From CALFCE01 sp964411665 (GTDB lineage: Bacteria > Pseudomonadota > Gammaproteobacteria > Granulosicoccales > Granulosicoccaceae), in NCBI GenBank assembly GCA_964411665.1, contig CAYPMR010000001.1:94655-158654 (forward strand): a DNA stretch of 64,000 nucleotides, in the 5' to 3' direction. The notes beneath the pieces are model-generated. The model did no database searches and was not told the origin of the DNA. It was given only the letters and a program-made list of their open reading frames with translations. Both the position numbers and the translations under genes were made by a program. Positions 1 through 9,067 of this stretch are shown here, in pieces. Position 1 is the first letter of the stretch. Each line of letters starts with the position of its first letter.

Positions 1-755
1 AACGGTTTTACAAGTTTGTTTTCCTTAATTTCTGTTTCAACAAAAGGTAATATGCCGAGAGCAACACCTTGACCATCCAAAGCTGTCTGCAAGACAAGAT
101 TGGTATCATCTATAACAGTGCCCACTATATTTTCTGTCGTTCTAACATTGGCCGAGTCAAACCATTGTTGCCAGGCTTTGTGATCTCTTTGGTGAATCAA
201 CGGGTAATCGAGTAAGTCAGATTCATTTTCAGGCTGTTTAGAACAAGGTGACAGAACCGGCGTTAGCTTAATCTTTATAAAAAGTTCGGCTTCCATTGAT
301 GGCCAATACCCACTGCCCCAGACGATTGCCAGATCGAAACGTTCAAAGTTGTTTTGTGTTGGAAAGGCTGTGTTGTGTAGTTGCAGGTCTATGGAATTAT
401 TTTTGGCCCAAAAATCACCGAGCCTCGGTGCCAACCAACGTGTGCCAATGATAGAACCCAAACCGAGAGTGACCACATCGCGTTGGTTGTATGACTCAAC
501 TTGGGTGATAGACACATCAATATCATCGAACGCTTTGCGCAACGTGTTAAACAGCACCTGACCTGGTTTCGTGAGTAAGACTTGTCGGGATTGTCGTTCG
601 AACAATGTGCAGTTCAATTGTTGTTCTAGAGATTTGATTTGATGGCTAATTGCCGTTGGTGTAACAAACAACTCCTCAGCCGCGCGTTTGAAGCTCAAAT
701 AGCGAGCTGCGGCTTCAAAACTCTTCAATGCCTGTGCGGATTTAACGTTACGCAT
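1..755 (-). CDS. LysR-family transcriptional regulator (GcvA-like), 3' end cut by window edge
   Basis: The minus strand is open from an ATG at 755 to the window edge (251 codons seen), so the last part of the effector domain is missing. The N-terminus is a LysR winged helix-turn-helix: after MRNVKSAQALKSFEAAARY comes an FKRAAEEL...TPTAISHQIKSLE helix-turn-helix, then LFERQSRQVLLT, the standard wing. About 150 residues later the sequence is a periplasmic-binding-protein-like effector fold of the GcvA/AmpR type (WLAPRLGDF, FDLAIVWGSG, DGQGVALG). It lies head to head with the methyltransferase operon starting at 859, with about 100 bp between the two start codons. By the usual LysR arrangement it probably controls that operon in response to its substrate; this is inference. 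The family call is firm, the ligand unknown. Confidence 0.9.
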   Translation of the reverse strand, partial: MRNVKSAQALKSFEAAARYLSFKRAAEELFVTPTAISHQIKSLEQQLNCTLFERQSRQVLLTKPGQVLFNTLRKAFDDIDVSITQVESYNQRDVVTLGLGSIIGTRWLAPRLGDFWAKNNSIDLQLHNTAFPTQNNFERFDLAIVWGSGYWPSMEAELFIKIKLTPVLSPCSKQPENESDLLDYPLIHQRDHKAWQQWFDSANVRTTENIVGTVIDDTNLVLQTALDGQGVALGILPFVETEIKENKLVKP

Positions 756-858
756 ATTTCTCAGATGAAATATTTTCAGCCATGATGCCGATTATTCTCG
801 TTTGTCGTGTCGATGTAAAGCCAGTAGTGTAGTAGGACGCGATTAGACAACTCACCCT

Positions 859-2415
859 ATGGATGAGCAAAAGAGCTCTAAACGAAAATCCAGGCGGCGC
901 AAGCCCAACGGTATTGATAATTCTGCTGCGGTTGCGCCGGCTGTGTGGGGCGGCGTGGTTGGCGGCCGATTCAAACCCCTCAACGACGCTGAAGTCAAGC
1001 TCGTTGAAGAAACAGTGTTGCACCTACTTGAAACACTGGGCCTGTCGCAAGCCATTCCGTCCATGATCGATAAAGTCATCGCTGCCGGTGGCTCGATGAC
1101 CGACGACGATCGCCTCCTTTTCCCGCGTGAGCTGGTGCTTGAAACCATAGCCGGTGCTCGGCGGGATATCACCCTCCACGGTCAGCGCAGTGAACACGAT
1201 ATTCATTTGACTGGCGCGCGTGTTCATATGTCGTCGGGTGGCGCGGCACCCGGTGTATTCGACATTAACAGCGGAGAGTATCGCGAAAGCACGACACAGG
1301 ATCTGTACGATGCCGCGCGTATCGTTGATGCGATGGAAAATATTCACCACTTCAGCCGCTCTGTTGTTGCTCGCGATATAGAAGATAACCAGGTGATGGA
1401 TATCAATACCGCTTATGCCTGCCTTATGGGCACCGCTAAACATGTCTCGGTAAGCATTAGCGACCCATCAACCGTACCGATTATTGCCGACCTGTGTTAT
1501 CGATTGGCGGGAAGCGAGGCAGCATTTCGTGAACGCCCGTTTCTGACTGTTATGGTTTGCCATGTTGTACCGCCCATGCGCTTTGCCGAAGATGCCTGCA
1601 ATACTTTAGAAGCAGCTGTGCTTGCCGGATTTCCAGTGCAGATTATTTCGGCAGGGCAAGCTGGAGCCACGAGCCCAGCTACGATTGCCGGCTCGGTTGT
1701 ACAGGCTGTGGCTGAATCACTTGCCGGGCTTGTGTTTGTCCGTTTGATTGACCCTCATGCACGAGCGATTTTTGCACCCAAGCCATTAGTCGTCGATTTA
1801 AGAACCGGATCAATGTGCGGTGGTGGCGGTGAGCAGGCTATTTTGATGGCAGCTGCAGCGCAGATGGGGCGTCATTTTAATTTACCGACCAGTTCGATCG
1901 CTGGTATCACCGATGCTAAAACGATGGATGCTCAATTCGGTATGGAAAAAACCCTGACGGTATCAATGTCAGCACATGCCGGCTCCAATTTAATTACCCA
2001 GTCCTGTGGCATGCAATCAAGCTTACTAGGCGTCTCCTTAGAAGCTTACGTTAATGACAATGATATGCTGGGGCATATTTTACGAACCGTGCGCGGTGTT
2101 GAAGCCACGCTTGAGAATATCGCGGAAGCTGTTATTAACGACGTGTGCCGTGGCGCCGGACATTATTTGGGTGAAATAAATACATTCAACCGAATGAAGT
2201 CCGATTACTTTTATCCGAGTGTAGGCGATAGGCGCACACCACAAGAATGGCAAGATGACGGCTCAAAATCAATTGGAGAACAGGCGCGGGCGAAAGCTTC
2301 AGAATTGCTTGCTACGCATTATCCAACCCATATAACAGATGAACAGGATCGTGATTTGCGTTCGTGTTTTGATATCCGCCTTAGCCGTGAACAGATTGGC
2401 AGGAAGGCGCTTTGA
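859..2415 (+). CDS. MttB-family (trimethylamine methyltransferase-like) protein, non-pyrrolysine
   Basis: A protein of 518 residues resembling the MttB superfamily, which transfers a methyl group from a methylated amine or betaine to a corrinoid protein. Family-like features are the N-terminal segment with FKPLNDAEVKLVEETVLHLLETLG, the glycine-rich barrel strands (HMSSGGAAPGVF, GAMF-type loops) and a C-terminal segment GAGHYLGEINTFNRMKSDYFYPSVGDR, typical of this family just before the end. Archaeal trimethylamine MttB carries an in-frame amber codon for pyrrolysine; here the frame has no internal stop, so this is a non-pyrrolysine homologue, like those known for glycine betaine. No corrinoid-binding protein or corrinoid reductase gene is next to it, so the methyl acceptor is unclear. 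It is the first gene of an operon and overlaps the next gene by 4 bases. Substrate not assignable. Confidence 0.82.
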   Translation: MDEQKSSKRKSRRRKPNGIDNSAAVAPAVWGGVVGGRFKPLNDAEVKLVEETVLHLLETLGLSQAIPSMIDKVIAAGGSMTDDDRLLFPRELVLETIAGARRDITLHGQRSEHDIHLTGARVHMSSGGAAPGVFDINSGEYRESTTQDLYDAARIVDAMENIHHFSRSVVARDIEDNQVMDINTAYACLMGTAKHVSVSISDPSTVPIIADLCYRLAGSEAAFRERPFLTVMVCHVVPPMRFAEDACNTLEAAVLAGFPVQIISAGQAGATSPATIAGSVVQAVAESLAGLVFVRLIDPHARAIFAPKPLVVDLRTGSMCGGGGEQAILMAAAAQMGRHFNLPTSSIAGITDAKTMDAQFGMEKTLTVSMSAHAGSNLITQSCGMQSSLLGVSLEAYVNDNDMLGHILRTVRGVEATLENIAEAVINDVCRGAGHYLGEINTFNRMKSDYFYPSVGDRRTPQEWQDDGSKSIGEQARAKASELLATHYPTHITDEQDRDLRSCFDIRLSREQIGRKAL

Positions 2416-4364
2416 GCCAACAGTTTGCAAATCTGTTCTCTGCGATTACGCTGGGTAACTGCGAAATAAAGAATCGCATTGTATCCACCGGGCATCATAC
2501 CTACTTAGCAGATCGTGAACCCAACGATGCGTTGATCGCCTATCATTCTGCGCGGGCAGAAGGTGGTGCTGGTTTGATTATCTCCGAAATTATTGCCGTA
2601 CATGAAACCGCTGCTTTTTCCGGGCAGTTACTTAACATCGATAAGGCAACCAATTTAAGCAAGTATCAGCAACTGGCCGAAGCTTGCAATAAACACGATT
2701 GCAAACTCTTTGCTCAGCTATTTCATCCGGGCCGCGAAATATTGGCATCCAAATCAGGGTTTCAGCCAATTGCGTATGCGCCGTCAGCTATTCCTACAGA
2801 ACGTTTTCATATACTCCCCAAACCGATGTCGACGGCGTTGATTACAGACATCATCGATGGCTTCGGGGATAGTGCCGCAGCACTTGAAAAAGCCGGCTTC
2901 CAAGGTGTTGAAATTGTCGGCAATCAAGGTTATTTACCGGCACAGTTTTTAAGCCCGGCCACCAACCATCGAGATGATGAGTACGGTGGAGACTTTGAAC
3001 GGCGATTAACGTTTGTTCGGCAATGTATCACTAGTATCAGATGTCGCGCTTCCAATATGGTGATAGGCATTCGTTTGTCTGTAGACGACTATGAACCCGA
3101 AGGCCTGGATGCGACGACTATGGCTGATATATGTTTCGCGCTAGATAAAGAAGTTGATTACTTCAGTCTGGTTGCGGGCTCGTCTGCCACCTTGGGTGCA
3201 TCAGTACATATTGTGGCACCGATGGGTGTGGAAGCCGCCTATGTTGCTTCTATGACGGAAGTGGTGCGTCGGCGCGTAACAAAGCCCGTGATGGTCACAG
3301 GCCGCATCAATCAACCGCAGGAAGCCGAACAGATACTCCAGCGCAAGCAGGCAGATTTATGCGGTATGACACGAGCGATGATATGCGATGCCCAGATGCC
3401 GAACAAAGCGCTTAAAGGTCAAGCTGATTCGATTCGGGCCTGCATCGCTTGCAACCAATCCTGCATTGGTCGAGCGCACAAGGGGCTAGGCATATCTTGT
3501 ATACAAAATCCGGTGTCGGGTAGAGAGCTCACTTTGGGTACGTTTCTACCTGCAACAAAGAAAAAACGCATGGTGGTTGTGGGCGCTGGCCCTGCGGGTA
3601 TGAAGTGTGCCGTCTCCGCTGCACAACGAGGTTTCGATGTTGAATTGTTCGAGCAATCGACGCAGATCGGTGGCCAGGTGTTACTGGCGCAACGTTTACC
3701 GGGCCGCGAGGAATTTGGTGGCTTGATTACCAATTTGAATTACGAGCTCACGCAGAGCAAGGTAAAAATTCAGTGTGGCTTAAAGGTGAGCCCGGATATC
3801 ATTCGTGAACGCAATGCAGATCACGTGGTGTTAGCTACTGGTGCGAAATGTTATACACCCAATTTCGAATCGCTAGATTGCAATATGATGGTGCGCTTTG
3901 ATGAGGCGCTGCTGGACAGTAAACGCGTTGGCAATCGGGTGGTCGTTGCGGACTGGAGAGGAGATTGGATTGGATTGGGCCTTGCCGAAAAATTTGCTAA
4001 AGCTGGTTGCCAGGTCTCGCTCTATACGAACGCTGCGATGGTAGGTGAAACCTTGCAGATCTACACGCGTAATCATTATGTAGGGCGGCTGTATAAGCTT
4101 GGCGTTAACATGGTGGTACATGCACGTCTTTTCGGTGCCGACTCAGGTAGCGTTTATTTTCAAAACACCCTTACTGATGAGCCAATGATTGTCGACGAAG
4201 TTGATACGCTTGTCTATTCCATGGGTGTGCGTCCAGCTGACTCACTTGCCAACTCGCTCGTTAATGAAGGTATACACTTTACGCCGATTGGTGATTGCGT
4301 TGTACCACGCAGTGCCGAAGAAGCGATATTCGACGCATTCACTTTAGCCTACGAGATTAATTAG
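2412..4364 (+). CDS. Old yellow enzyme-type NADH:flavin oxidoreductase with Fe-S cluster and FAD/NAD domain
   Basis: A three-part flavoenzyme of the 2,4-dienoyl-CoA reductase / trimethylamine dehydrogenase / N-methylproline demethylase group. Residues 1-330 are an FMN-binding TIM barrel (NLFSAITLGNCEIKNRIV at the start, QFLSPATNHRDDEYGG in the middle). Around residues 343-362 four cysteines spaced C-x2-C-x3-C-x11-C, followed by IQNP, bind a 4Fe-4S cluster. A Rossmann motif VVVGAGPAGMKCA near residue 386 begins the FAD/NAD(P) part. Start: TTG at 2412, overlapping the stop of the methyltransferase gene, with a purine-rich AGGAAGG at 2401-2407; no ATG lies near. Enzymes of this group oxidatively demethylate secondary and tertiary amines or reduce enones. 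Beside an MttB homologue, an N-demethylase role is plausible but inferred. Confidence 0.85.
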   Translation: MSQQFANLFSAITLGNCEIKNRIVSTGHHTYLADREPNDALIAYHSARAEGGAGLIISEIIAVHETAAFSGQLLNIDKATNLSKYQQLAEACNKHDCKLFAQLFHPGREILASKSGFQPIAYAPSAIPTERFHILPKPMSTALITDIIDGFGDSAAALEKAGFQGVEIVGNQGYLPAQFLSPATNHRDDEYGGDFERRLTFVRQCITSIRCRASNMVIGIRLSVDDYEPEGLDATTMADICFALDKEVDYFSLVAGSSATLGASVHIVAPMGVEAAYVASMTEVVRRRVTKPVMVTGRINQPQEAEQILQRKQADLCGMTRAMICDAQMPNKALKGQADSIRACIACNQSCIGRAHKGLGISCIQNPVSGRELTLGTFLPATKKKRMVVVGAGPAGMKCAVSAAQRGFDVELFEQSTQIGGQVLLAQRLPGREEFGGLITNLNYELTQSKVKIQCGLKVSPDIIRERNADHVVLATGAKCYTPNFESLDCNMMVRFDEALLDSKRVGNRVVVADWRGDWIGLGLAEKFAKAGCQVSLYTNAAMVGETLQIYTRNHYVGRLYKLGVNMVVHARLFGADSGSVYFQNTLTDEPMIVDEVDTLVYSMGVRPADSLANSLVNEGIHFTPIGDCVVPRSAEEAIFDAFTLAYEIN

Positions 4365-6038
4365 ATGAAAGTAAACGGCGGGCAAGCGATTCTAGCGACC
4401 CTAAAGGCCAACAACATCAACGCCACCTTTGGATTACTGGGTGGTTCGATGCTTGAACTGTTCGATGCAATTTATAAAGATGACGATGTACATTATTATG
4501 GTGCTAGAGATGAACGCGCTGCAGCGCATATGGCAGATGCGTATGCGCGCATTAATGGCGGTCCAGGTGTCGTACTGGGTGCACAAGCGGGCCCAGGTGT
4601 TGCCAATCTGGTAACCGGTGTAACTGAAGCACACCTGGCTTACTCTCCTCTGGTTGCAATTGCCGGAATGGTTTCGCGTAAGCATCAGGGGCGCGATACG
4701 TTTCAAGAATTTGATCAGGTCTCGTTGTTTAAATCTATTTGTAAGCAATCCATCGTGGTACCGATGGCACATCGACTGCCAGAATTATTAAACGATGCTT
4801 TTCGCCTTGCAACGTCTGGACGACGTGGTCCGGTTGTGTTGCATGTAGCGCACGACATTGTTGGCGAAACCTTCGACATGGAAGAAGGGTTGAGTCCTCC
4901 ATCCCCAATAGAACCTGCGGCACCGACTGCCGCTCAGATCAAGCAGATCACGGCAATGCTAACGCAGGCAAAAGCACCGGTCATTTTTGCAGGCTCCGGG
5001 TTTAAATCTGATCATGGAAGTGCCACATTGCAAGCACTCGCAAAGACACTAAACATCCCGGTAGTCGCATCTACAGGGCATGCGGATATAATGCCGCACG
5101 ATCATCCTCTGTACGCCGGGCAGGCAGGGCCGCGAGGTAATGATGTTGCAAGCGGCTTAACTCGCACAGCTGATTTAATTCTGGCATTAGGAAATCGACT
5201 GGCGTTTAACTCAACGTTTCATAGTCACGATTATGTGTCAGCGAGTGCAAAGATTATTCAGGTAGATAGCGACGCTCGATATATTGGTCGTTACTTTCCA
5301 GTCACATTGGGAATTCAAGTCGATGCGGTACATTGTGCAACAGCGCTTATAGATGCTGTTGATTCCAATACACAAATTGACAAGAATTGGCAAGAATGGC
5401 GGTCCAGGTTCGATGTAAATAAGTCTATATTGGTAGATCAAAGAAAAGCGGAAGCTAACAATGATAGTTTTCCCCTGCTACCTCGAAGAGTGCTGGGCGA
5501 GGTGCGAGAAGTCTTACCCGAGAATACGATTTGCACCATTGATACCGGCAATGCCTGTTTGCAAGCGGCCGATAGGCTGGCACACTATCAATGCCCAAGT
5601 TTGGTAACGCCGCTCGATTTTGGCTTGGTCGGTTTTGCTTATGCCGCCGCCCTGGGTGCACAGGTTGCTGCACCCGATCGGCCTGTTGTCGCAGTTATTG
5701 GTGATGGCGGCTTTGGTTTCACCATGGCAGAGATTACCTCTGCCGTGCAGCATCAACTGCCTGTGATTGCCGTCGTTATTGACAACGGAGCATGGGGTGC
5801 AGAGAAAGCCTACCAAAAGGAATTTTTCGACGGTCGATTGTTAGGCGCAGAAATTATCAGCCCCGACTACGCAGAAGTTGCCAAACTCTGTGGAGCGCTT
5901 GGTTACTCTGTCGATCAGCCTGGCGATACTGCAGCGGCATTAACAGACGCACTTAAGCAAAAGAAGCCTGCCGTTATTCATGTCAAAGTGGATCCGGATG
6001 CGATTAATGCGTTGCGTAAGGATTTGTTTAAGAAATAG
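4365..6038 (+). CDS. Thiamine-diphosphate-dependent enzyme, acetolactate synthase / sulfoacetaldehyde acetyltransferase-like
   Basis: A 557-residue ThDP enzyme starting directly after the stop codon of the preceding gene, third in the operon. The N-terminal pyrimidine-binding domain has the catalytic glutamate in ARDERAAAHMADAYAR (Glu50). The middle domain (about 185-325) is the usual dihydroorotate-like fold, and the C-terminal domain has the ThDP motif IGDGGF...IDN. Just after the motif comes WGAEKAYQKEFFDGRLLGAE. To my recollection a WGAEK-x2-Q segment at this point is characteristic of sulfoacetaldehyde acetyltransferase (Xsc) rather than acetolactate synthase, although Xsc is usually somewhat longer. 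Possible roles are cleavage of a 2-oxo acid or of a sulfoacetaldehyde-like aldehyde left after amine removal. No phosphate acetyltransferase or taurine gene is visible nearby. Family sure, substrate unknown. Confidence 0.85.
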   Translation: MKVNGGQAILATLKANNINATFGLLGGSMLELFDAIYKDDDVHYYGARDERAAAHMADAYARINGGPGVVLGAQAGPGVANLVTGVTEAHLAYSPLVAIAGMVSRKHQGRDTFQEFDQVSLFKSICKQSIVVPMAHRLPELLNDAFRLATSGRRGPVVLHVAHDIVGETFDMEEGLSPPSPIEPAAPTAAQIKQITAMLTQAKAPVIFAGSGFKSDHGSATLQALAKTLNIPVVASTGHADIMPHDHPLYAGQAGPRGNDVASGLTRTADLILALGNRLAFNSTFHSHDYVSASAKIIQVDSDARYIGRYFPVTLGIQVDAVHCATALIDAVDSNTQIDKNWQEWRSRFDVNKSILVDQRKAEANNDSFPLLPRRVLGEVREVLPENTICTIDTGNACLQAADRLAHYQCPSLVTPLDFGLVGFAYAAALGAQVAAPDRPVVAVIGDGGFGFTMAEITSAVQHQLPVIAVVIDNGAWGAEKAYQKEFFDGRLLGAEIISPDYAEVAKLCGALGYSVDQPGDTAAALTDALKQKKPAVIHVKVDPDAINALRKDLFKK

Positions 6039-6140
6039 GTATGTGTATTCGGATCATTTTGGTATTGGTGTTGCCTAATAGAACTTCTCGTTTGATGGTG
6101 AGGGAGAATGTGCAACGACTTTCATAGTCAGTAATATTGA

Positions 6141-6166
6141 AAATTGGCGCATTAAATTGGCGCATT
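6141..6166. repeat. Exact tandem duplication, 13 bp x 2
   Basis: AAATTGGCGCATT occurs twice back to back (6141-6153 and 6154-6166) without any mismatch. Confidence 0.95.
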
Positions 6167-6508
6167 TAAAGTGCCGCATGAAAATCCGTCACAAAAACCT
6201 TAGTAGCAGGCGGATTGCCTACTCAGTCCCTATAAAAAAGCTTCTACTTTACTCGCCAGTGCAAACTGGGGGAATTACACCACCACATGCCTTCGCACTG
6301 GGTCTACCCTCCAGAATTCGAATTGAGAACGGCAGTTTAGTCTGGGACCGGTTCCTTATGTTCTTGAGTACCACATCTACTTTTCGATGGCCAGTACCAT
6401 CATCGCTTCACGCATTTCAAAGCGACTCCACATTTCAAATATTTGGTAATGTATTCTCAACTATAGTTCGAATAGTGTAGGAAGAAGGTATTTAATCATT
6501 ACCAATGA

Positions 6509-6543
6509 TGTCTCAATGTAAAAAGGTGTCTCAATGTAAAAAG
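6509..6543. repeat. Tandem duplication, 17 bp x 2 (period 18)
   Basis: TGTCTCAATGTAAAAAG is found at 6509-6525 and again at 6527-6543. It lies about 100 bp upstream of the repeat-protein gene, so it may sit in its promoter region. Confidence 0.95.
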
Positions 6544-6642
6544 TCCCTGCGCTGCATTGGGTTTTTGCTGATTCAGTAATAAATGTACAAGAGTTGAAGG
6601 GTACACTAATAGAGCGTAATCAGGACGAGGAGAGAACTTGTG

Positions 6643-8967
6643 ATGCATAGACGTAAAGTGGATGTAACTAAGCAGTTACACGGCTTATTGGTATTTCTTT
6701 TCTGCACGATTGTCAGCGTAACAGCCAATGCAGACACAGAAACACCGACCACTCATATCACCTCAGACCTGAGCAATCTGACAGCAGGCACTGTCACCTT
6801 CAGTGGCAAAGCCAATGATGAAGGGGGTAGTGGGGTTGATCGTGTTTTTGTCGCTATTCGTAATAGTGCAGGTCTGTTTTATTACGACGGTGCGTTCCGT
6901 CCAGAGGATACAGTTAATTTCAGACACCTGAATGTAGCGAATGGAACGGATAACTGGTCGTTCAGCGTGCCACTGCCAGCGGGTACCTTTGAAGTGACAG
7001 CACGTGCTCGCGATGGGGCGCGTAACCAGAACCCTCGTATACGGGATCGACGCACTGTGGTGGTGTCAGCGCGTAGTGGCGGTCAAGCCAGCGGATCAAA
7101 CTCCTTCGTACAGGGCAATACGCTGGTGTTCCCTGATAACGGGTATTACCAAGTACAAACTGTCAACGGCTCACGCAATATCTGTGAAGGTCGGCGTTCG
7201 TGTGATGTAGAAGACGGTACCTATGTCGTCATCAATCACACAACGGGACAGCGGTTTAACAATGTGGTTGTCGGGAGTCGAGATGGTTCCACGGGCAGTA
7301 GCGCCGGTTCGGGTAACAATTCCGGCGGTGGCGGAATCGCCGTCAATGGCAACATCATCCGCTTTGCGAACAATGACTACTATCAGGTACAAACATCTGA
7401 CGGCTCTCGTAACATTTGCGAAGGTCAGCGTTCGTGCGATGTACAGGACGGCACCTATGTGGTTATTAATCACACAACAGGCCAGCGTTTTGGGAACATC
7501 GTCGTCGGAAACAATGGCGGATCAGATGGGAACACAGGAAGTCCTGATAATTCATCCAACCAGTCAGGTATTACTGTCGAAAACGGGGTTATCCGCTTTC
7601 CGGACAATGGTTACTACCAAGTACAAACATCAGACGGATCGCGCAATATCTGTGAAGGTGAGCGTTCGTGTACAGTACCAAATGGGACCTATACCGTAAT
7701 TAATCACACGACCGGCCAACGAATCAGCGACTTTGTGGTTGGTAGCAACACATCCAATCCAGCACCGTCAGCACCGTCAGCACCGGTCGAATCAATCATC
7801 ACGGTCACTGGCAACACGATTAGTTGGCCGGATAACGGCTACTACCAGGTACAAACCTCTGATGGATCGGTCAACATTTGTGAGGGTGAGCGTTCGTGCA
7901 CGGTGCCGCCGGGTATTTATCGGGTGATTAATCACACGACCGGAGAACGGTTACGGGCAACTGTGGGAGATCCAGGTAACATACCTATAATCAATCAAAC
8001 AACATGGCCCGACATACTGAGAAACGCTATTACAACACTGAATGGTGTACAAGTTCAGGACCTGCATGATCGAGTGCTGGAGCGCATTAGGACCTTAACG
8101 AGCTTTGCTAGTGCTGACAGCAGCCTGTTTGGGCCGGCAACCGGTTCTCAAGAACTGGTAGATTTGGGCCTGACGCTACAGCCCTTGCAGAACCCGGATG
8201 ATGATCGCTTACTCGATTACGTATGCTCGAACGGCGGAACCCTGACTCTGACACTTTCACCAGTATCGCTGTGGATTAGTAACACCGACAACTGTTTTGT
8301 CGAAGATGTGACTATAAATGGCAGCTTTCGACACAATTCGGGGGGGCCTGAAGGAGTTCAAAGCACTATAGATGGCACATCGTTCAACTTTGCAGACGGG
8401 AGTCAATTTTCGATTTCAGGTGAACACCGAACCGACGTTAACCGGACCTTCACAAGCCGTTCCATCAGCTGGACAAATATGAGTTTTTCAGAAATCTCAG
8501 GCTCGAGTAATTATTCGGTAACAGATTTTAATGTAACCCGTGAGTCGACTGTTGCGCCAACCTCCGGCTTTGGCTCTCTACCGATTGAACTCGAAGACGG
8601 CAGTACTGTGTTCTCGAACACTGAGACCCACAGTGCTAGCGCACGCGGGAGCTTTAATGTGACAGCTGACTGGACATCCTTTCAGCCTTTTTCAGTAAAT
8701 TCCGACTTATCACTGGGCGGTGGTATTTTCTTCAGTTTGATCGAGGAGGAAAGACCCCAGCAGTGGACAGACGGCAGTTTTTCCGTAGTTGCACCCGATG
8801 GAAGCAGCGTGACTCTGGAACCATTACCAAACGATGATTCCCAAGCTGTCGTGACCGTTTCAGGCGTTGCAGCGACTCAACTGGTTTCGTGGAATGACGG
8901 GTTTCAGGTTTACTGCCGTGCTGACAGATTAGAAATAAGTTTGTGTCAGCCTGAATTAGAATTTTGA
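6643..8967 (+). CDS. Exported repeat protein with four NGYYQVQT...NICEG.RSC repeats, function unknown
   Basis: A 774-residue exported protein. I chose ATG 6643 over the GTG at 6640 because GAGGAGAG at 6627-6634 is 8 bases from the ATG but only 5 from the GTG. Order of parts: signal peptide (hydrophobic LLVFLFCTIVSVTANA, likely cut after ANA), an Ig/cadherin-like segment (about 35-145), then four repeats starting near residues 155, 232, 310 and 386, about 77 residues apart, each with a core NGYYQVQTSDGSRNICEG, a second cysteine in RSC and INHTTGQR. Linkers are Gly/Ser/Asn- or Pro/Ala/Ser-rich. Residues 445-774 form a beta-rich, Ser/Thr/Asn-rich tail with few cysteines. The two conserved cysteines per repeat suggest a disulfide-stabilised extracytoplasmic module. 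I do not recognise the family. It stands alone and is followed by a strong terminator. Confidence 0.8.
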   Translation: MHRRKVDVTKQLHGLLVFLFCTIVSVTANADTETPTTHITSDLSNLTAGTVTFSGKANDEGGSGVDRVFVAIRNSAGLFYYDGAFRPEDTVNFRHLNVANGTDNWSFSVPLPAGTFEVTARARDGARNQNPRIRDRRTVVVSARSGGQASGSNSFVQGNTLVFPDNGYYQVQTVNGSRNICEGRRSCDVEDGTYVVINHTTGQRFNNVVVGSRDGSTGSSAGSGNNSGGGGIAVNGNIIRFANNDYYQVQTSDGSRNICEGQRSCDVQDGTYVVINHTTGQRFGNIVVGNNGGSDGNTGSPDNSSNQSGITVENGVIRFPDNGYYQVQTSDGSRNICEGERSCTVPNGTYTVINHTTGQRISDFVVGSNTSNPAPSAPSAPVESIITVTGNTISWPDNGYYQVQTSDGSVNICEGERSCTVPPGIYRVINHTTGERLRATVGDPGNIPIINQTTWPDILRNAITTLNGVQVQDLHDRVLERIRTLTSFASADSSLFGPATGSQELVDLGLTLQPLQNPDDDRLLDYVCSNGGTLTLTLSPVSLWISNTDNCFVEDVTINGSFRHNSGGPEGVQSTIDGTSFNFADGSQFSISGEHRTDVNRTFTSRSISWTNMSFSEISGSSNYSVTDFNVTRESTVAPTSGFGSLPIELEDGSTVFSNTETHSASARGSFNVTADWTSFQPFSVNSDLSLGGGIFFSLIEEERPQQWTDGSFSVVAPDGSSVTLEPLPNDDSQAVVTVSGVAATQLVSWNDGFQVYCRADRLEISLCQPELEF
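7105..7968 (+). repeat. Four intragenic repeats of about 230 bp
   Basis: Repeat starts at about 7105, 7336, 7570 and 7798, giving a period of 231, 234 and 228 bp. The coded core (about 55 residues) is nearly invariant, while the Gly/Ser/Pro-rich linkers differ in sequence. Within the last linker, GCACCGTCA is repeated near 7769-7790 (Pro-Ser-Ala). The first copy differs most (VNGSRN instead of SDGSRN) and the last ends in GERLR rather than GQR. Confidence 0.9.
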
Positions 8968-9000
8968 TAGGCTATAGATTTTTTTAAAAACAAAATAAAA

Positions 9001-9027
9001 GGGGGATAGTTTTCTAAACTATCCCCT
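9001..9027. terminator. Rho-independent, probably bidirectional terminator
   Basis: GGGGATAGTTT and AAACTATCCCC form an 11-bp stem around a 3-base loop. An A-rich stretch lies before it on the plus strand (T-rich on the minus strand) and a short T-run follows it. It sits 34 bases behind the repeat-protein stop codon and can also stop minus-strand transcription coming from the scar region. Confidence 0.85.
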
Positions 9028-9067
9028 TTCACGTTCAGTACACCCAATCCTTTAGAATTACATAAAA

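Larger units (their letters stand above)
6039..6639. other. Intergenic region with two tandem duplications
   Basis: About 600 bases between the ThDP gene and the repeat-protein gene. I see no convincing gene. An open frame at 6157-6480 has no protein-like composition, no ribosome binding site and no recognisable motif. The region holds two tandem duplications, listed separately. The promoter of the downstream gene must lie near its 3' end, but I cannot point to it with confidence. Confidence 0.6.

Noticed and set aside
6157..6480. 107-codon open frame before the repeat protein
   Set aside because: No ribosome binding site, no protein-like pattern, no motif; the tandem duplication at 6141-6166 partly overlaps its start.
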